64,000 nucleotides of DNA from Hyphomicrobiales bacterium (GCA_019075865.1 JAGXAN010000005.1:248001-312000), one strand, 5' to 3'; counted from the stretch's first letter, positions 1-10,366 are shown. The notes: generated by a model from the letters alone, not told the origin. Made by a program: numbers and translations.

Positions 1-168
1 TTTCATCTACCGAACTCACCCCTCGGGTCGCATCGCATGGGCCCGAACGGCGCACGCATCGGATTGCGATGACCCGGCAAGCACCTGACACGCAACCGTC
101 ATAGAAGGTGGCTAGGCCTACCGCTCGCGGCTGAAACTGGGCCGCTCCTCAAAACGCCAAGGTGCCCC

Positions 169-1275
169 ATGAATTTTGCCCATCTCAATCGTCTTTTGCT
201 TTCGACCACAATGAGCCTGTCATTCATGGTGGCAGCAATGGCCAGCCCGATGGACGATCTTGTGGCTGCCGCAAAAAAAGAGGGCGCCTTGACAGTGATT
301 GCCCTGCCTCACGATTGGTGTGGCTATGGCAAGGTAATCGATGGATTTAAGGCCAAATATGGCATTTCGGTAAATGAGTTGAACCCGGATGCAGGTTCGG
401 GCGACGAAATCGAGGCGATCAAGGCCAATAAATCCAACAAGGGGCCGCAGGCACCCGATGTGATCGACGTGGGTCTGGCTTTTGGGCCAAGCGCGAAAGC
501 CGATGGGCTGCTCCAGCCGTATAAAGTATCGACATGGGACAGCATTCCCGCTGACAAGAAAGACGCAGACGGCTATTGGACCGGCGATTATTACGGTGTT
601 CTGTCCTTTGCGGTGAATACCGATTTGGTCAAATCCGTTCCCATGGACTGGGCTGACCTGCAAGCCCCCGCCATGAAGAATTCGGTGGCACTGGGTGGTG
701 ATCCGCGCGTTGCAGCGCAAGCCGTTCAGGGCGTGTTCGCAGCCGGATTGTCGAGTGACAAGGGTGATATTGCCAAGGCGGGCACCGCCGGCCTCGATTT
801 TTTCGCGGCGCTGAAGAAAGCCGGCAATTTTGTTCCCGTCATTGGCAAGGCGGCGTCCCTGGCGCAAGGCACAACGCCTGTCATCATCATGTGGGATTAC
901 AACGCCTTTGCCGCCCGCGATGCCCTCAAGGGAAATCCGAAAGTCGAGATCGTGGTGCCCAAAACCGGCGTGGTCGCTGGCGTGTATGTGCAAGGCATCA
1001 GCGCCTATGCCCCGCACCCGAATGCCGCCAGGCTCTGGGAGGAATATCTCTACTCCGACGAAGGGCAATTGGCCTGGCTGGACGGCTATTGCCACCCCAT
1101 TCGCTTTGCGACCCTTGCCGCAGACAAGAAAATTCCGGCCGCCCTGCTGGCCAAGCTTCCCTCGCCCGAAAGCTATGCCAAGGCCGTCTTTCCAACCCTT
1201 GCAGAGCAGGATGCCGCCAAGATCCAGATCACCAAGGGCTGGGATAGCACAGTGGGTGCCAATGTTGCCAAATAG
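169..1275 (+). CDS. ABC transporter periplasmic substrate-binding protein
   Basis: This 368-residue protein would capture a small solute in the periplasm for the importer encoded just downstream. An N-terminal signal peptide covers about residues 1-25, with a hydrophobic core and a likely cut after Met-Ala-Ser. The mature part starts DDLVAAAKKEGALTVIALP, which is typical of the iron/polyamine/thiamine-type binding-protein superfamily. The ATG has a Shine-Dalgarno-like AAGGTG at 159-164. Two permeases and an ATPase follow on the same strand with little spacing, so the four genes look like one operon. The substrate cannot be read from the sequence; polyamine, ferric iron and phosphonate carriers share this architecture. 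Confidence 0.85.
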   Translation: MNFAHLNRLLLSTTMSLSFMVAAMASPMDDLVAAAKKEGALTVIALPHDWCGYGKVIDGFKAKYGISVNELNPDAGSGDEIEAIKANKSNKGPQAPDVIDVGLAFGPSAKADGLLQPYKVSTWDSIPADKKDADGYWTGDYYGVLSFAVNTDLVKSVPMDWADLQAPAMKNSVALGGDPRVAAQAVQGVFAAGLSSDKGDIAKAGTAGLDFFAALKKAGNFVPVIGKAASLAQGTTPVIIMWDYNAFAARDALKGNPKVEIVVPKTGVVAGVYVQGISAYAPHPNAARLWEEYLYSDEGQLAWLDGYCHPIRFATLAADKKIPAALLAKLPSPESYAKAVFPTLAEQDAAKIQITKGWDSTVGANVAK

Positions 1276-1303
1276 GCCGGCTTAGGGATTGCCATCGGGC
1301 CCG

Positions 1304-2167
1304 ATGATGAAAAGTCACTGGCACAAATGGGTGCGCGACTGGAGTGGCGTCGCACCCTTTTTGGTTTTTTCTGCCCTGTTCCTGATTTTCCCGACCATGT
1401 ACCTGATTGTCGGCGCATTCAGGGACAGCCATGATCACTTCACCTTGGCAAATTTTCTGGGCTTGCTGGCGCCAGAGATTACCGGCTCGTTTTTTGTATC
1501 CCTTGAAATCAGCGCGGTCTCCGCAATCTTGGGCATGGGTTTTGGCTTTGCCCTGACGTGGGCGATAGCCTTTGGCGGATTGCCCGCGCAATTGCGCGCC
1601 ACCATCGTTACCTTTTGCGGCGTTGCCTCCAATTTTGCCGGCATTCCCCTGGCTTTTGCGTTTCTCGCTTCGGTTGGGCGCATCGGCTTTGTCACCAGCG
1701 GTTTACGCCATGGGTTTGGCATCGATATTTACGCGATGGGGTTCAACCTGTTGAGCGTCGGTGGTCTCATCATGACCTATCTGTATTTTCAAATTCCGCT
1801 GATGGTTTTGATCTTTTTGCCGGTGCTGGATGGCATCAAGCGCGAATGGGGGGAAGCGGCACAGATTTTGGGTGCCAATTCGTGGCAATATTGGCGCCAT
1901 ATCCTGTTCCCCATGCTCTGGCCCAGTGTTATTGGCTCAGCCATTTTGCTCTTTGCCAATGCATTCGGCGCCATTGCGACCGCCTATGCCCTGACCGGCT
2001 CCTCGGTAAACCTGATTACCCTGCTGCTTTACGCGCAGATCCGGGGCGATGTCTTGCACAATGAAAACCTTGGTTTTGCCATGGCCTTTGGCATGATCGC
2101 GATTACCGGGATTTCGAATTTTTGCTATCTGCAATTACGGTCGCGGAGTGAAACATGGCTCCGCTAA
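1304..2167 (+). CDS. ABC transporter permease (first)
   Basis: This is an integral membrane permease of about 287 residues, with one hydrophobic segment near residues 15-40 and several more after it. It carries the cytoplasmic EAA-type loop around WGEAAQILGANSWQYWRHI, which contacts the ATPase. It belongs to the PotB/CysU-like permeases by architecture. I chose the ATG at 1304 (MMKSHWHKW); an in-frame TTG at 1289 would add five residues but sits directly against its putative ribosome site. The 3' end overlaps the next permease by 13 bases, which suggests translational coupling. Confidence 0.85.
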   Translation: MMKSHWHKWVRDWSGVAPFLVFSALFLIFPTMYLIVGAFRDSHDHFTLANFLGLLAPEITGSFFVSLEISAVSAILGMGFGFALTWAIAFGGLPAQLRATIVTFCGVASNFAGIPLAFAFLASVGRIGFVTSGLRHGFGIDIYAMGFNLLSVGGLIMTYLYFQIPLMVLIFLPVLDGIKREWGEAAQILGANSWQYWRHILFPMLWPSVIGSAILLFANAFGAIATAYALTGSSVNLITLLLYAQIRGDVLHNENLGFAMAFGMIAITGISNFCYLQLRSRSETWLR

Positions 2168-2940
2168 AGCCCCAACCCTTGGCCGCATGGGCGATATTTG
2201 GGATCGCCGCCGGTTTTTTTACCATCCCGTTGATTGCCACCGTTATTTTTTCGTTGAGCATGAAACGCAATGGATGGAGCTTCGAAGCCTATCGGATTGT
2301 CTTGTCCGATAGTTCCTTTATCGCCGCCTTCGGCTATTCCCTTGCGCAAGCCATTGCCGCCGTGCTGATAAGCACATTATTGATTGTGCCAGCGGCCTAT
2401 TGGGTGCGCCTTTATTTGCCCGCCATGAAACAATGGGTGGAATTCATCACGCTGCTCCCGCTGGTGATCCCGTCCATCATATTGGTGTTTGGCTATTTGC
2501 GGCTTTATAACAGCGCCAGTTGGCTGCCTTTGACCAGTAATGCGCGTTCCACGGATGCCCTGTTGAGTTTTGGGTATGTGACACTGGCTATGCCCTATCT
2601 TTATCGCACCATTGATGCCGGCCTGCGGGCCATGGATGTGCGCACACTTACCGAAGCAGCCCAGAGTTTGGGTGCTGGCCCCCTGAATATCCTGATCCGC
2701 GTTATTCTGCCCTGCCTGCGCGGCTCCATTCTCAATGGCGCATTTCTGACGCTGGCGATCGTCATGGGGGAATTCACGCTGGCCAGCCTTCTCGATCGGC
2801 CGGCACTGGGCCCCTATCTGCAACTGATTGGCGCAAACCGCGCCTATGAACCGGCAGCTTTGGCCGTTATTGCCTTTTCGCTTACCTGGTTCTGCATGGG
2901 CTTTTTCCAGTATTTTTCCAATTGGCGTCGGGGAGTTTGA
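2155..2940 (+). CDS. ABC transporter permease (second)
   Basis: This 261-residue membrane protein is the second, PotC-like permease of the importer. It has about six hydrophobic segments and an EAA-loop sequence near LTEAAQSLGAGPLNILIRVILP. It overlaps the upstream permease by 13 bases and stops two bases before the ATPase start, so all are probably co-translated. Two unlike permeases plus one ATPase is the usual layout of polyamine/iron-type importers. The substrate is unknown. Confidence 0.85.
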   Translation: MAPLKPQPLAAWAIFGIAAGFFTIPLIATVIFSLSMKRNGWSFEAYRIVLSDSSFIAAFGYSLAQAIAAVLISTLLIVPAAYWVRLYLPAMKQWVEFITLLPLVIPSIILVFGYLRLYNSASWLPLTSNARSTDALLSFGYVTLAMPYLYRTIDAGLRAMDVRTLTEAAQSLGAGPLNILIRVILPCLRGSILNGAFLTLAIVMGEFTLASLLDRPALGPYLQLIGANRAYEPAALAVIAFSLTWFCMGFFQYFSNWRRGV

Positions 2941-2941
2941 A

Positions 2942-4030
2942 TTGACCACAGGTTCGTCATTTTTGGAGCTGGTTTCCGTTCAAAAGAGCTTTGGTCAAAC
3001 GCTTGTGGTCAAGGACTTTAGCCTGACGGTTGAAAAGGGCGAGTTCATTTCATTTTTGGGGCCGAGCGGTTGTGGCAAGACGACACTCTTGCGGATGATC
3101 GCAGGGTTCGAGACCACCAGTGCGGGCGCGATCCGGATGGCGGGCGTCGATGTAACCGGAAAGCCCCCGCGCGAGCGCCAAATAGGCATGGTCTTTCAAG
3201 CTTACGCGCTTTTCCCGGCCATGAATGTGTTTGACAACATTGCGTTCGGTTTAAAAATTGCCAAATGGAACCGCCGGCAAATCGCTGACCGCGTCGCAGA
3301 AATGCTTTCCTTGACGCAGTTGGAAGGGCTAAGTCATCGCTTTCCCTTCGAGCTATCGGGCGGGCAACAGCAACGCGTGGCGCTGGCACGCGCCCTGGCT
3401 TTGCGCCCGCAAATATTGTTGCTGGACGAGCCCCTCTCGGCATTGGATGCAAAAATACGGGTGTCACTGCGCGAGGAAATCCGCCAATTGCAGCGCAAAC
3501 TTGGCCTGACGACCATTTTTGTCACCCACGACCAGGAAGAAGCGCTCTCAATGTCGGATCGCATCGTCGTCCTGGATAAGGGACGCGCAGAACAGATTGC
3601 GACACCCCACCAACTCTATAATGCACCGGCAAGCCCCTTTATTGCGGAATTTGTCGGAAAACTGAACCGGCTGACCATGGTCAGGGGCGCGCCCCATACC
3701 GGCGAGCTTGATTTTGACGGTCTCAAAGTGACGGCCAATTCCAGCCTTCACGGCGGCCACGAAGGCGCCCGGCTGATATTTGGCCTGAGGCCTGAAGCCA
3801 TAGCCTTTGGTGAAGGACCAGCGGGGGCAAATCGATTATCCGCGATTGTTGAGGACGTCGACTTTCTGGGTTCCATATTGCGCCTGAAGCTACGGGTCGG
3901 CAACGAAATTCTGTTTATGGATCAGTTCAACAACCGGAGAAACCTAATACCCGAGCGCCAAGCTCAGGTAGAGGTCTATTTCATGCCCGAAGACCTGATG
4001 CTGCTGGATGAGAGCGCAGGCACTGCCTAA
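2942..4030 (+). CDS. ABC transporter ATP-binding protein
   Basis: This 362-residue cytoplasmic ATPase powers the importer encoded at 169-2940. Visible motifs are Walker A GPSGCGKTT, a Q-loop in GMVFQAYALFP, the signature LSGGQQQRVALARAL, Walker B ILLLDEP and the switch histidine in FVTHD. The roughly 120 C-terminal residues fit a TOBE-type regulatory domain, as in PotA/FbpC. The start is a TTG at 2942 preceded by GGGAG at 2931-2935 with suitable spacing. An in-frame start at 2828 lies deep inside the permease gene and adds residues unlike the family, so I rejected it. Confidence 0.88.
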   Translation: MTTGSSFLELVSVQKSFGQTLVVKDFSLTVEKGEFISFLGPSGCGKTTLLRMIAGFETTSAGAIRMAGVDVTGKPPRERQIGMVFQAYALFPAMNVFDNIAFGLKIAKWNRRQIADRVAEMLSLTQLEGLSHRFPFELSGGQQQRVALARALALRPQILLLDEPLSALDAKIRVSLREEIRQLQRKLGLTTIFVTHDQEEALSMSDRIVVLDKGRAEQIATPHQLYNAPASPFIAEFVGKLNRLTMVRGAPHTGELDFDGLKVTANSSLHGGHEGARLIFGLRPEAIAFGEGPAGANRLSAIVEDVDFLGSILRLKLRVGNEILFMDQFNNRRNLIPERQAQVEVYFMPEDLMLLDESAGTA

Positions 4031-4123
4031 TCTGTTTGCGTGCGGCAGCAGGCGCCACCTTGGAGCTGTTAAACCCTTGGCAGATTCGGCAAACGGGCCA
4101 CGCCAGGCCGCCGCGTTGGAAAC

Positions 4124-5071
4124 TTAGATTTTGCGGCCCATCGCCAAAAACTTCTCAGCGCGCATGCTGCGAATTTCTTCGGGCGAATAATTGCCAAAAG
4201 CACTCAGCGCGCTGGCAATCGCATCCCCGGCCGCATCCATGGCTGCCTCCGGATCACGGTGCGCGCCGCCCGTAGGCTCGGCGACAATGGCATCAATGAT
4301 GCCAAATTTCAGCAAATCCTGCGCCGTGATTTTCATGCTGGTTGCGGCGTCCTGGGCCTTGGTCGAATCGCGCCACAGAATCGAAGCCGCGCCTTCGGGT
4401 GAAATCACCGAATAAATGGCGTGTTCCATCATGATCACCCGGTTGCAGCCGGCAATGGCCACAGCGCCGCCTGAACCCCCCTCGCCAATCACCAGCGCCA
4501 CATTGGGAACCCCCAACGCCAGCGAAGCATCGGTCGAGCGGGCAATGGCTTCAGCCTGTCCGCGCTCCTCCGCCTCGATACCCGGAAACGCGCCCGCCGT
4601 ATCCACCAGGGACAAAACCGGCAGGCCGAAGCGGTCGGCCAGTTCCATCAACCGCACGGCCTTGCGATAGCCCTCGGGCTTGGCCATGCCAAAATTATGT
4701 TTCAGGCGCGACTGGGTGTCATATCCGCGCTCCTGACCAATGACGCACAAAGCCTCGCCGCGGAAGCGGCACAGCCCACCGATGATCGCCGCATCTTCGG
4801 CAAATTTACGGTCCCCCGCCAGCGGCGTGAAATCGGTGAACAGCCGGTCCATATAATCCGTGCAATGCGGGCGCTGCGGATGCCGGGCTACCTGCGTTTT
4901 CTGCCAGGGGGTGAGCGAGGTATAAAGATCGTTCAACGCTTTGGCGGCCTTGGCCTCCATCCGCGTCAATTCTTCGCCGATGCCAATGCCACCACTGGGC
5001 ATGGCCCGCAATTCTTCGACCTTGGCTTCGAGGTCGGCGACCGGTTTTTCAAAGTCGAGATATGAACGCAT
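4124..5071 (-). CDS. accA: Acetyl-CoA carboxylase carboxyltransferase subunit alpha
   Basis: AccA forms the carboxyltransferase with AccD and moves the carboxyl group from biotin to acetyl-CoA, giving malonyl-CoA for fatty acid synthesis. The 315-residue product starts MRSYLDFEKPVADLEAKVEEL, as in other AccA proteins. It contains the crotonase-fold glycine-rich stretch GEGGSGGAVAIAG and the segment EHAIYSVISPEGAASILWRD. The start is the ATG at 5071; an upstream in-frame start at 5134 adds 21 residues not seen in the family. The gene stands alone and converges with the ABC operon. Confidence 0.95.
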   Translation of the reverse strand: MRSYLDFEKPVADLEAKVEELRAMPSGGIGIGEELTRMEAKAAKALNDLYTSLTPWQKTQVARHPQRPHCTDYMDRLFTDFTPLAGDRKFAEDAAIIGGLCRFRGEALCVIGQERGYDTQSRLKHNFGMAKPEGYRKAVRLMELADRFGLPVLSLVDTAGAFPGIEAEERGQAEAIARSTDASLALGVPNVALVIGEGGSGGAVAIAGCNRVIMMEHAIYSVISPEGAASILWRDSTKAQDAATSMKITAQDLLKFGIIDAIVAEPTGGAHRDPEAAMDAAGDAIASALSAFGNYSPEEIRSMRAEKFLAMGRKI

Positions 5072-5263
5072 GAGCCGAATGATCGCCTTGTGCCGATGAA
5101 AATGGTACAAACCGGCCCGACAGCCAGATTGCAAGGCTTGAAGTGACGATTTGTTGAGGCTGAGTCAAGGCCTGTCAACGGATCACGGGCGCTTGCTGAA
5201 AGGCGGTACCCGCGCTAAAGGCATGGCACGAGGCGATTTACCCCATCAAACCGGAGCCTGATC

Positions 5264-5548
5264 ATGCACGCGCTACTCGTAGTGATTCTCGAAGTCCTGC
5301 ATTTATTGCAATATGTTATCATCGTCGTCGCGGTCATGTCGTGGTTGCTGGCCTTTAATGTCATCAATGTTCACAATGAATTGGTGCGCATGGTCTGGAA
5401 CGGGCTCAACGCCGTCACCGAGCCCTTGCTGCGGCCGATCCGCAATCTTTTGCCCAGCCTCGGCGGCGTCGATATTTCGCCCATTATCGCCTTGTTGGTC
5501 ATCATGTTCGTGCAGCAGCTCATTGTTGACAATATGGGTTCATTTTGA
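5264..5548 (+). CDS. YggT family membrane protein
   Basis: This is a small 94-residue inner-membrane protein with two hydrophobic segments, near residues 5-30 and 70-90. The middle carries the family hallmark NAVTEPLLRPIRNLLP (the T/S-EP-x-LRPIR motif of the YggT family). Its biochemical role is not established; relatives have been linked to osmotic stress and envelope or division functions. A GGAG lies eight bases before the ATG. The last four bases overlap the TTG start of the GtrA-family gene. Confidence 0.88.
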   Translation: MHALLVVILEVLHLLQYVIIVVAVMSWLLAFNVINVHNELVRMVWNGLNAVTEPLLRPIRNLLPSLGGVDISPIIALLVIMFVQQLIVDNMGSF

Positions 5549-5925
5549 ACTGGGCTGAATTGCTCACGCAATTTTCCACCTATTTCGGTGTGGGTCTGGC
5601 GGCGGCAGCGGTGCATTTTTCAACGCTGACCCTGCTCGTGATGGGGTTCCACCTGCCGCCGGTGCCCTCGACACTGGCCGGTTACATTGGCGGCGGCATC
5701 GTCTCCTACAACCTCAACCGCATCCATACCTTTGATTCAAAAAGGCTGCACCGTGAAGCGGGCTGGCGATATCTGGTAGTCGCCTGCGCCGGTTTTGCCG
5801 CGACCTATGTTTTCATGCAATTCCTGGTGAATGTGTCGCACATTCCGTGGCTGCCGGCACAGGTCTTCACCACCGGCATTATCATGTGCCTGAACTTCAT
5901 CGCGCATAAATTCTGGACGTTTTAG
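5545..5925 (+). CDS. GtrA family membrane protein
   Basis: This 126-residue protein has four predicted membrane spans, the layout of GtrA-like flippases thought to move undecaprenyl-linked sugars across the inner membrane. The family-like segment [15 protein letters not shown] and the ending [10 protein letters not shown] are diagnostic. Translation appears to begin at a TTG that overlaps the stop of the YggT-family gene, so it is probably coupled to it. The 3' end overlaps the convergent hemF stop by four bases. No glycosyltransferase partner is visible nearby, so the lipid-linked substrate is unknown. Confidence 0.82.
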   Translation: MNWAELLTQFSTYFGVGLAAAAVHFSTLTLLVMGFHLPPVPSTLAGYIGGGIVSYNLNRIHTFDSKRLHREAGWRYLVVACAGFAATYVFMQFLVNVSHIPWLPAQVFTTGIIMCLNFIAHKFWTF

Positions 5926-6833
5926 GGCCAGATCACCGTCGGCGGCATTGATGAAAGTATGGATTCCACATTGCCGCCGGTCTTCAGGCCAAAAATCGTG
6001 CCCCGGTCATAAAGCAGGTTGAACTCGACATAGCGTCCGCGCCGCATCATTTGCTCATGGCGATCGGCTTTCGTCCATGGCTTGTGAAAATTCTCACGCA
6101 CGATGGTGCCATAAACCGCGCGCATCGCCTCGCCGACGTTTTGGGTAAAGGCAAAGTCCGCGTCCCAGCCGCCCCCGGTCGCCGAAGAATCATGATAGTC
6201 ATAAAATATGCCGCCAATGCCACGCGCTTCATTGCGGTGCTTGAGCCAGAAATACTCGTCGCACCAGGCCTTGTATTTTTCATAGGGCGCGATTGCGGCA
6301 TGGCTGTCGCAGGCCTCGCGCATGGCCTGGTGGAAGCGCAGGTTATCCGCATCCTCCGGCACGCGCCGGCGATCCAGCATGGGCGTGAGATCGGCCCCAC
6401 CGCCAAACCAGCCCTTGGTCGTCACCACGAAGCGGGTATTCATATGCACGGTCGGCACATGCGGGTTCAACGGGTGGATGATCAAGGATATGCCCGACGC
6501 CCAAAACCTTGGGTCAACATCCGCGCCCGGTATCTGCTTGGCAAATTCAGGGGCAAACTGGCCATGGACGGTCGAAACGTGAACGCCAGCTTTCTCAAAG
6601 ACGCGGCCGCGCAAAATCGCCATCGTGCCGCCGCCGCCATCCTGCGGGCCATTCGGCCCATGTTCATCGACGCGCTTCCACGGCTTGCGCTCGAATTTCC
6701 CCGGCGCGGGCACGGCCTCGTCAAACGGCCCGGTCGCTTCGGCCTCGAGGGCTTCCAGATCCGCAACAATGCGTGCCTGCAATGTGGCAAACCATTGACT
6801 TGCCGCATTCTTCCTCTGCTCCAGATTTAGCAT
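5922..6833 (-). CDS. hemF: Oxygen-dependent coproporphyrinogen III oxidase
   Basis: HemF converts coproporphyrinogen III to protoporphyrinogen IX using oxygen, late in heme synthesis in the cytoplasm. The 303-residue product is of usual length and carries family stretches such as [36 protein letters not shown] and [19 protein letters not shown]. The ATG overlaps the end of trmL by seven bases, so the two are translationally coupled. Heme supply fits the neighbouring cytochrome bc1 operon on the other strand. Confidence 0.95.
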   Translation of the reverse strand: MLNLEQRKNAASQWFATLQARIVADLEALEAEATGPFDEAVPAPGKFERKPWKRVDEHGPNGPQDGGGGTMAILRGRVFEKAGVHVSTVHGQFAPEFAKQIPGADVDPRFWASGISLIIHPLNPHVPTVHMNTRFVVTTKGWFGGGADLTPMLDRRRVPEDADNLRFHQAMREACDSHAAIAPYEKYKAWCDEYFWLKHRNEARGIGGIFYDYHDSSATGGGWDADFAFTQNVGEAMRAVYGTIVRENFHKPWTKADRHEQMMRRGRYVEFNLLYDRGTIFGLKTGGNVESILSSMPPTVIWP

Positions 6834-7324
6834 TCCGACCGTTCCTGTATTGCAAATTGACGTAGGGCCTCACCCAATACCATGGCGGCGGAAAGTGCAA
6901 CGTTCAAAGACCGCATCTGTGGGGCAATTTCGATTTTCAACCGCGCATCTGCAAGCGCATGCACGCTGGCTGGCACCCCTGCTGATTCGCGCCCAACCAT
7001 CAGGATATCGCCTTTGGCAAAGGCAAAATCCGTGTATTTTGTCGCACCTTGGGTGGTCAGCAACAAGAGCCTGTGCCCGCCACGTTCCGCCTGCATTTGG
7101 GCGCGCCAAACCATGAAATCCGCAAAACTGGCATGTCGCAAAAGCGCAACTTCGTTCAGATAATCCATTCCGGCCCGGCGAAAGTGCTTGTCGGACAGGG
7201 CAAATCCGGCAGGCTCAATAATCGAGGCTGCCACGCCAAGGCAGGCGCAGGCCCGCAACATGGTCCCGGTATTTTGCGGGATGTCAGGTTGATAAAGCGC
7301 AAGGCGCAAAGGACTGTCGGGCAT
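6827..7324 (-). CDS. trmL: tRNA (cytidine/uridine-2'-O-)-methyltransferase, TrmL type
   Basis: This SPOUT-class methyltransferase (165 residues) would 2'-O-methylate the wobble nucleotide at position 34 of leucine tRNAs. Visible family motifs are [17 protein letters not shown] near the N terminus, [13 protein letters not shown] and the C-terminal knot segment [21 protein letters not shown] chose the ATG at 7324 because CAGGAG sits just upstream on the minus strand; a start at 7354 would add ten residues. It overlaps hemF by seven bases and diverges from petA across about 225 bases. Confidence 0.9.
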   Translation of the reverse strand: MPDSPLRLALYQPDIPQNTGTMLRACACLGVAASIIEPAGFALSDKHFRRAGMDYLNEVALLRHASFADFMVWRAQMQAERGGHRLLLLTTQGATKYTDFAFAKGDILMVGRESAGVPASVHALADARLKIEIAPQMRSLNVALSAAMVLGEALRQFAIQERSEC

Positions 7325-7550
7325 GGGCTCCTGGCATTGAAAGATATGGGACATTTTGACGCAATCGCACCGGCCGAAGAAGCGCTAGATTATGAACATC
7401 GGCACTTCGACTATGTAATGCGCCTTTTTGTTGATGTGGCACATTGCTACAGCAAATAAATTGGTCTATTCGCGATCTATAGAAGATATGGCCATGGGAT
7501 ATTGCGCATAGCTGCCCTTAGGTGCAGAGCGTTCAAAAAGGAGATTATCA

Positions 7551-8069
7551 TTGTCTGAAGCTCTAGCGACTGAACCAACGCGCCGCGACATGCTTTATGT
7601 CGCCACCACTGCCGTCGCCGCTGTCGGCGTCGGTGGCATGCTATGGCCTCTGGTTGACCAGATGAACCCCGATTCGGCGACGCTTTCCATGGCAACGACC
7701 GAAGTCGATCTCACCCCTATCGCTGTGGGGCAGGAAATCACGGTCAAATGGCAAGGCAAGCCCCTGTTCGTGCGCCATCGCACCCCCAAGGAAATCGCTG
7801 ACGTCCGCGCGGTTCCGCTCACCGATTTGATTGATCCGGAAACCGACGAAGCCCGGGTGCAGAAGCCCGAATGGCTGGTTGTGGTCGGCGTCTGCACGCA
7901 TCTTGGCTGCACACCCAACGGCTACGAGGGCAAGTTCAATGGCTGGCTCTGCCCGTGCCACGGCTCACAATATGACGCCTCCGGGCGGGTGCGCGTTGGC
8001 CCGGCACCGCTCAACCTGCCCGTGCCAAAATACGTATTCACCAAGCCAACCTCGATTGTTGTTGGCTGA
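7551..8069 (+). CDS. petA: Ubiquinol-cytochrome c reductase iron-sulfur (Rieske) subunit
   Basis: The Rieske subunit of the bc1 complex carries the [2Fe-2S] cluster that accepts electrons from ubiquinol. The 172-residue product has a twin-arginine-like N terminus ([10 protein letters not shown]), one membrane anchor (about residues 14-36) and both cluster boxes, CTHLGC and CPCHGS. The start is a TTG at 7551 with AAGGAG immediately upstream; the gene has no in-frame ATG before the anchor except inside it. It is the first gene of petABC and lies 54 bases before petB. Confidence 0.96.
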   Translation: MSEALATEPTRRDMLYVATTAVAAVGVGGMLWPLVDQMNPDSATLSMATTEVDLTPIAVGQEITVKWQGKPLFVRHRTPKEIADVRAVPLTDLIDPETDEARVQKPEWLVVVGVCTHLGCTPNGYEGKFNGWLCPCHGSQYDASGRVRVGPAPLNLPVPKYVFTKPTSIVVG

Positions 8070-8123
8070 TCCGTTTCTAAAAATATGCGCCTGTGCGCAG
8101 TCCATTCCGAAGAGAAGAGCATC

Positions 8124-9401
8124 ATGAGCGGTCCTTCAACTTATGTTCCACAAAGTGCACTTGGTCGCTGGTTCGAAAAGCGGCTGCCCATTATGGGTCT
8201 TGTCCACTCCTCGTTCGTGGTTTTTCCTAACCCGCGAAACCTGAATTATTTCTGGACCTTCGGCGGCATTTTGTCGTTCATGCTGGTCGCGCAGATCATC
8301 ACGGGCGTCACCCTCGCCATGCATTATGTGCCCGATGCCAAATTGGCCTTCGATTCGGTTGAGCACATCATGCGCGACGTCAACTTCGGTTGGCTTCTGC
8401 GTTATTCGCATGCCATCGGCGCGACAATGTTCTTCCTCGCCGTGTATATTCACATGCTGCGCGGCCTTTATTATGGCTCCTACAAGGAGCCGCGTGAAGT
8501 GCTCTGGATTCTGGGCGTCATCATCTTCCTGTTGATGATGGCTACCGCATTCATGGGTTACGTGCTTCCCTGGGGTCAGATGAGCTTCTGGGGCGCTACC
8601 GTCATCACCAACCTGTTCAGCGCCATTCCTCTGGTTGGCAGCACCATCACCACTTGGCTTTGGGGTGGTTATTCGGTGGGTGGCCCGACGCTGAACCGCT
8701 TCTTCGCGCTGCACTACCTGTTGCCCTTCATGATCGCCGGTGTCGTCGTGCTCCACGTCTGGGCGCTGCATGTTCCGGGCTCGAACAACCCGGCGGGCGT
8801 CGAACCGCAGACGGAAAAGGACACCCTGCCCTTCCATCCGTATTTCACCGCCAAGGACGCGTTCGCCCTGAGCTGCTTTCTGGTGTTTTTCGCCTGGTTC
8901 GTGTTCTTTGTGCCGGATTATTTCCTCAACCCCGCCAATGTGATTGAAGCCAATCCGCTGGTTACGCCGCAGCACATTGTGCCGGAATGGTATTTTCTGC
9001 CCTATTACGCCATTCTGCGCGCAGTGCCCAACAAGTTGATCGGCGTTATCGCGATGTTTGCCTCGATCGGCCTGTTCGCCTTCCTGCCTTGGCTGGACAC
9101 CTCGAAAATCCGCTCGGGCAAGTATCGCCCGTTGTTCCGGATATTCTTCTGGGCCTTTGTCGCCTGCGTCATCGGCCTTGGTTATCTTGGCTCGATGCCT
9201 CCCGAAGGCGGCTACATCATCGCCTCTCGCATCCTCTTGTCCTACTATTTCATTTTCTTCATCCTCATCCTGCCCATGCTGGGCTTGTTTGAGACCCCGT
9301 CGAAAGTGCCGGCCTCGATTGCCGAAGCGGTTCTGGGTTCCGGTGGCGCTGCCTATGTGCAGCCGAAAAATGCCGCCGCCGAACCAAATACCAAAGGTTG
9401 A
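8124..9401 (+). CDS. petB: Ubiquinol-cytochrome c reductase cytochrome b subunit
   Basis: Cytochrome b is the membrane core of the bc1 complex and holds two hemes and both quinone sites. The 425-residue product has about eight membrane spans, the conserved [16 protein letters not shown] segment, histidine-bearing helices ([18 protein letters not shown]) and the Qo-site [14 protein letters not shown] chose the ATG at 8124 because a GAAGAGAAG stretch precedes it; the earlier in-frame ATG at 8085 adds an atypical N terminus. It lies between petA and petC in one operon. Confidence 0.96.
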   Translation: MSGPSTYVPQSALGRWFEKRLPIMGLVHSSFVVFPNPRNLNYFWTFGGILSFMLVAQIITGVTLAMHYVPDAKLAFDSVEHIMRDVNFGWLLRYSHAIGATMFFLAVYIHMLRGLYYGSYKEPREVLWILGVIIFLLMMATAFMGYVLPWGQMSFWGATVITNLFSAIPLVGSTITTWLWGGYSVGGPTLNRFFALHYLLPFMIAGVVVLHVWALHVPGSNNPAGVEPQTEKDTLPFHPYFTAKDAFALSCFLVFFAWFVFFVPDYFLNPANVIEANPLVTPQHIVPEWYFLPYYAILRAVPNKLIGVIAMFASIGLFAFLPWLDTSKIRSGKYRPLFRIFFWAFVACVIGLGYLGSMPPEGGYIIASRILLSYYFIFFILILPMLGLFETPSKVPASIAEAVLGSGGAAYVQPKNAAAEPNTKG

Positions 9402-9410
9402 GGTGGTCAC

Positions 9411-10334
9411 ATGCTTAAGACAAAGAAAGTGGCATTCATGCGCAAGTTTTCATCCCTGGCCGCAGCCAGCCTTTTGACGGGCCTGCTGGCTGTTTCTGCG
9501 GTGCATGCCGCAGAATCGGCGGACACGGTCATCCCCGAACATCAGCAATGGTCGTTCGCGGGCGTTTACGGCCATTATGACAAGGGCCAGTTGCAGCGCG
9601 GCTTCAAGGTGTTCAAGGAAGTCTGCTCGCAATGCCATCAGGCCAGCCAGCTGGTTTTCCGCAATCTCGATGAAGAGGGCGGACCGGAGTTTTCCAAGGC
9701 ACAGGTCGCAGCCCTTGCCGCCACCTTCCAGGTGCAAGATGGCCCCAATGACGCGGGCGACATGTTCAAGCGTCCGGGCCGGCCTTCGGACAATTATCCG
9801 TGGAATTTCGCCAACGAGAACGCCGCCAAGGCAGCGCTTGGTGCTTTGCCGCCGGATATGTCGGAACTGGCCAAGGCGCGTACGGTTGAATACGGCTTTC
9901 CCTGGTTCCTTATCGAGGCCCTGCCGTTCTTCGTGAATGAAGAGCAAGGCCCCGATTATATCTATGCCCTGCTCACCAAGGGCTATGTCGACCCACCAAA
10001 GGGAGCCGAGCCGGTGCCCAACGGCTTCTATTACAATGCCGTCATTCAAGGCACCCAGCATCGCATCAAAATGCCAAATCCATTGGCGGCGTTGTTCAAC
10101 GCCGATGGTAGCCCGCAGGACCCGAAGTTCTACACCGACGGCACAGTGATGACGCAGGACCAGGTGGCCCGCGACGTCTCCGCCTTCCTGATGTGGGCCG
10201 CCGAGCCCAAACTGGAAGAGCGCAAGAAATTCGGCTTCCGCGTCATGACATTTCTGGTGGTGCTCGCCGGCCTGCTCTACTTCGTCAAAAAGAAGGTATG
10301 GGCTGGCCTGAAAGACGAAAGCCCGGCCGTTTAA
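9411..10334 (+). CDS. petC: Cytochrome c1 subunit of the bc1 complex
   Basis: Cytochrome c1 passes electrons from the Rieske protein to soluble cytochrome c. The 307-residue precursor has a signal peptide ending at about AVHA, the heme c motif CSQCH, the axial-ligand region KMPNPLA, and a C-terminal membrane anchor (MTFLVVLAGLLYFVKKK). GAGGTGG lies just before the ATG at 9411; an internal ATG at 9438 would give a shorter signal peptide and cannot be excluded. It ends the petABC operon, followed by a strong terminator. Confidence 0.95.
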   Translation: MLKTKKVAFMRKFSSLAAASLLTGLLAVSAVHAAESADTVIPEHQQWSFAGVYGHYDKGQLQRGFKVFKEVCSQCHQASQLVFRNLDEEGGPEFSKAQVAALAATFQVQDGPNDAGDMFKRPGRPSDNYPWNFANENAAKAALGALPPDMSELAKARTVEYGFPWFLIEALPFFVNEEQGPDYIYALLTKGYVDPPKGAEPVPNGFYYNAVIQGTQHRIKMPNPLAALFNADGSPQDPKFYTDGTVMTQDQVARDVSAFLMWAAEPKLEERKKFGFRVMTFLVVLAGLLYFVKKKVWAGLKDESPAV

Positions 10335-10366
10335 GACCGCGGCCAATTGCCAGTTGCATTTGTTCA

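Noticed and set aside
2828-2941. N-terminal extension of the ABC ATPase from an ATG at 2828
   Set aside because: It lies inside the permease gene and codes for permease-frame-shifted text. A TTG at 2942 with GGGAG upstream fits the family start.
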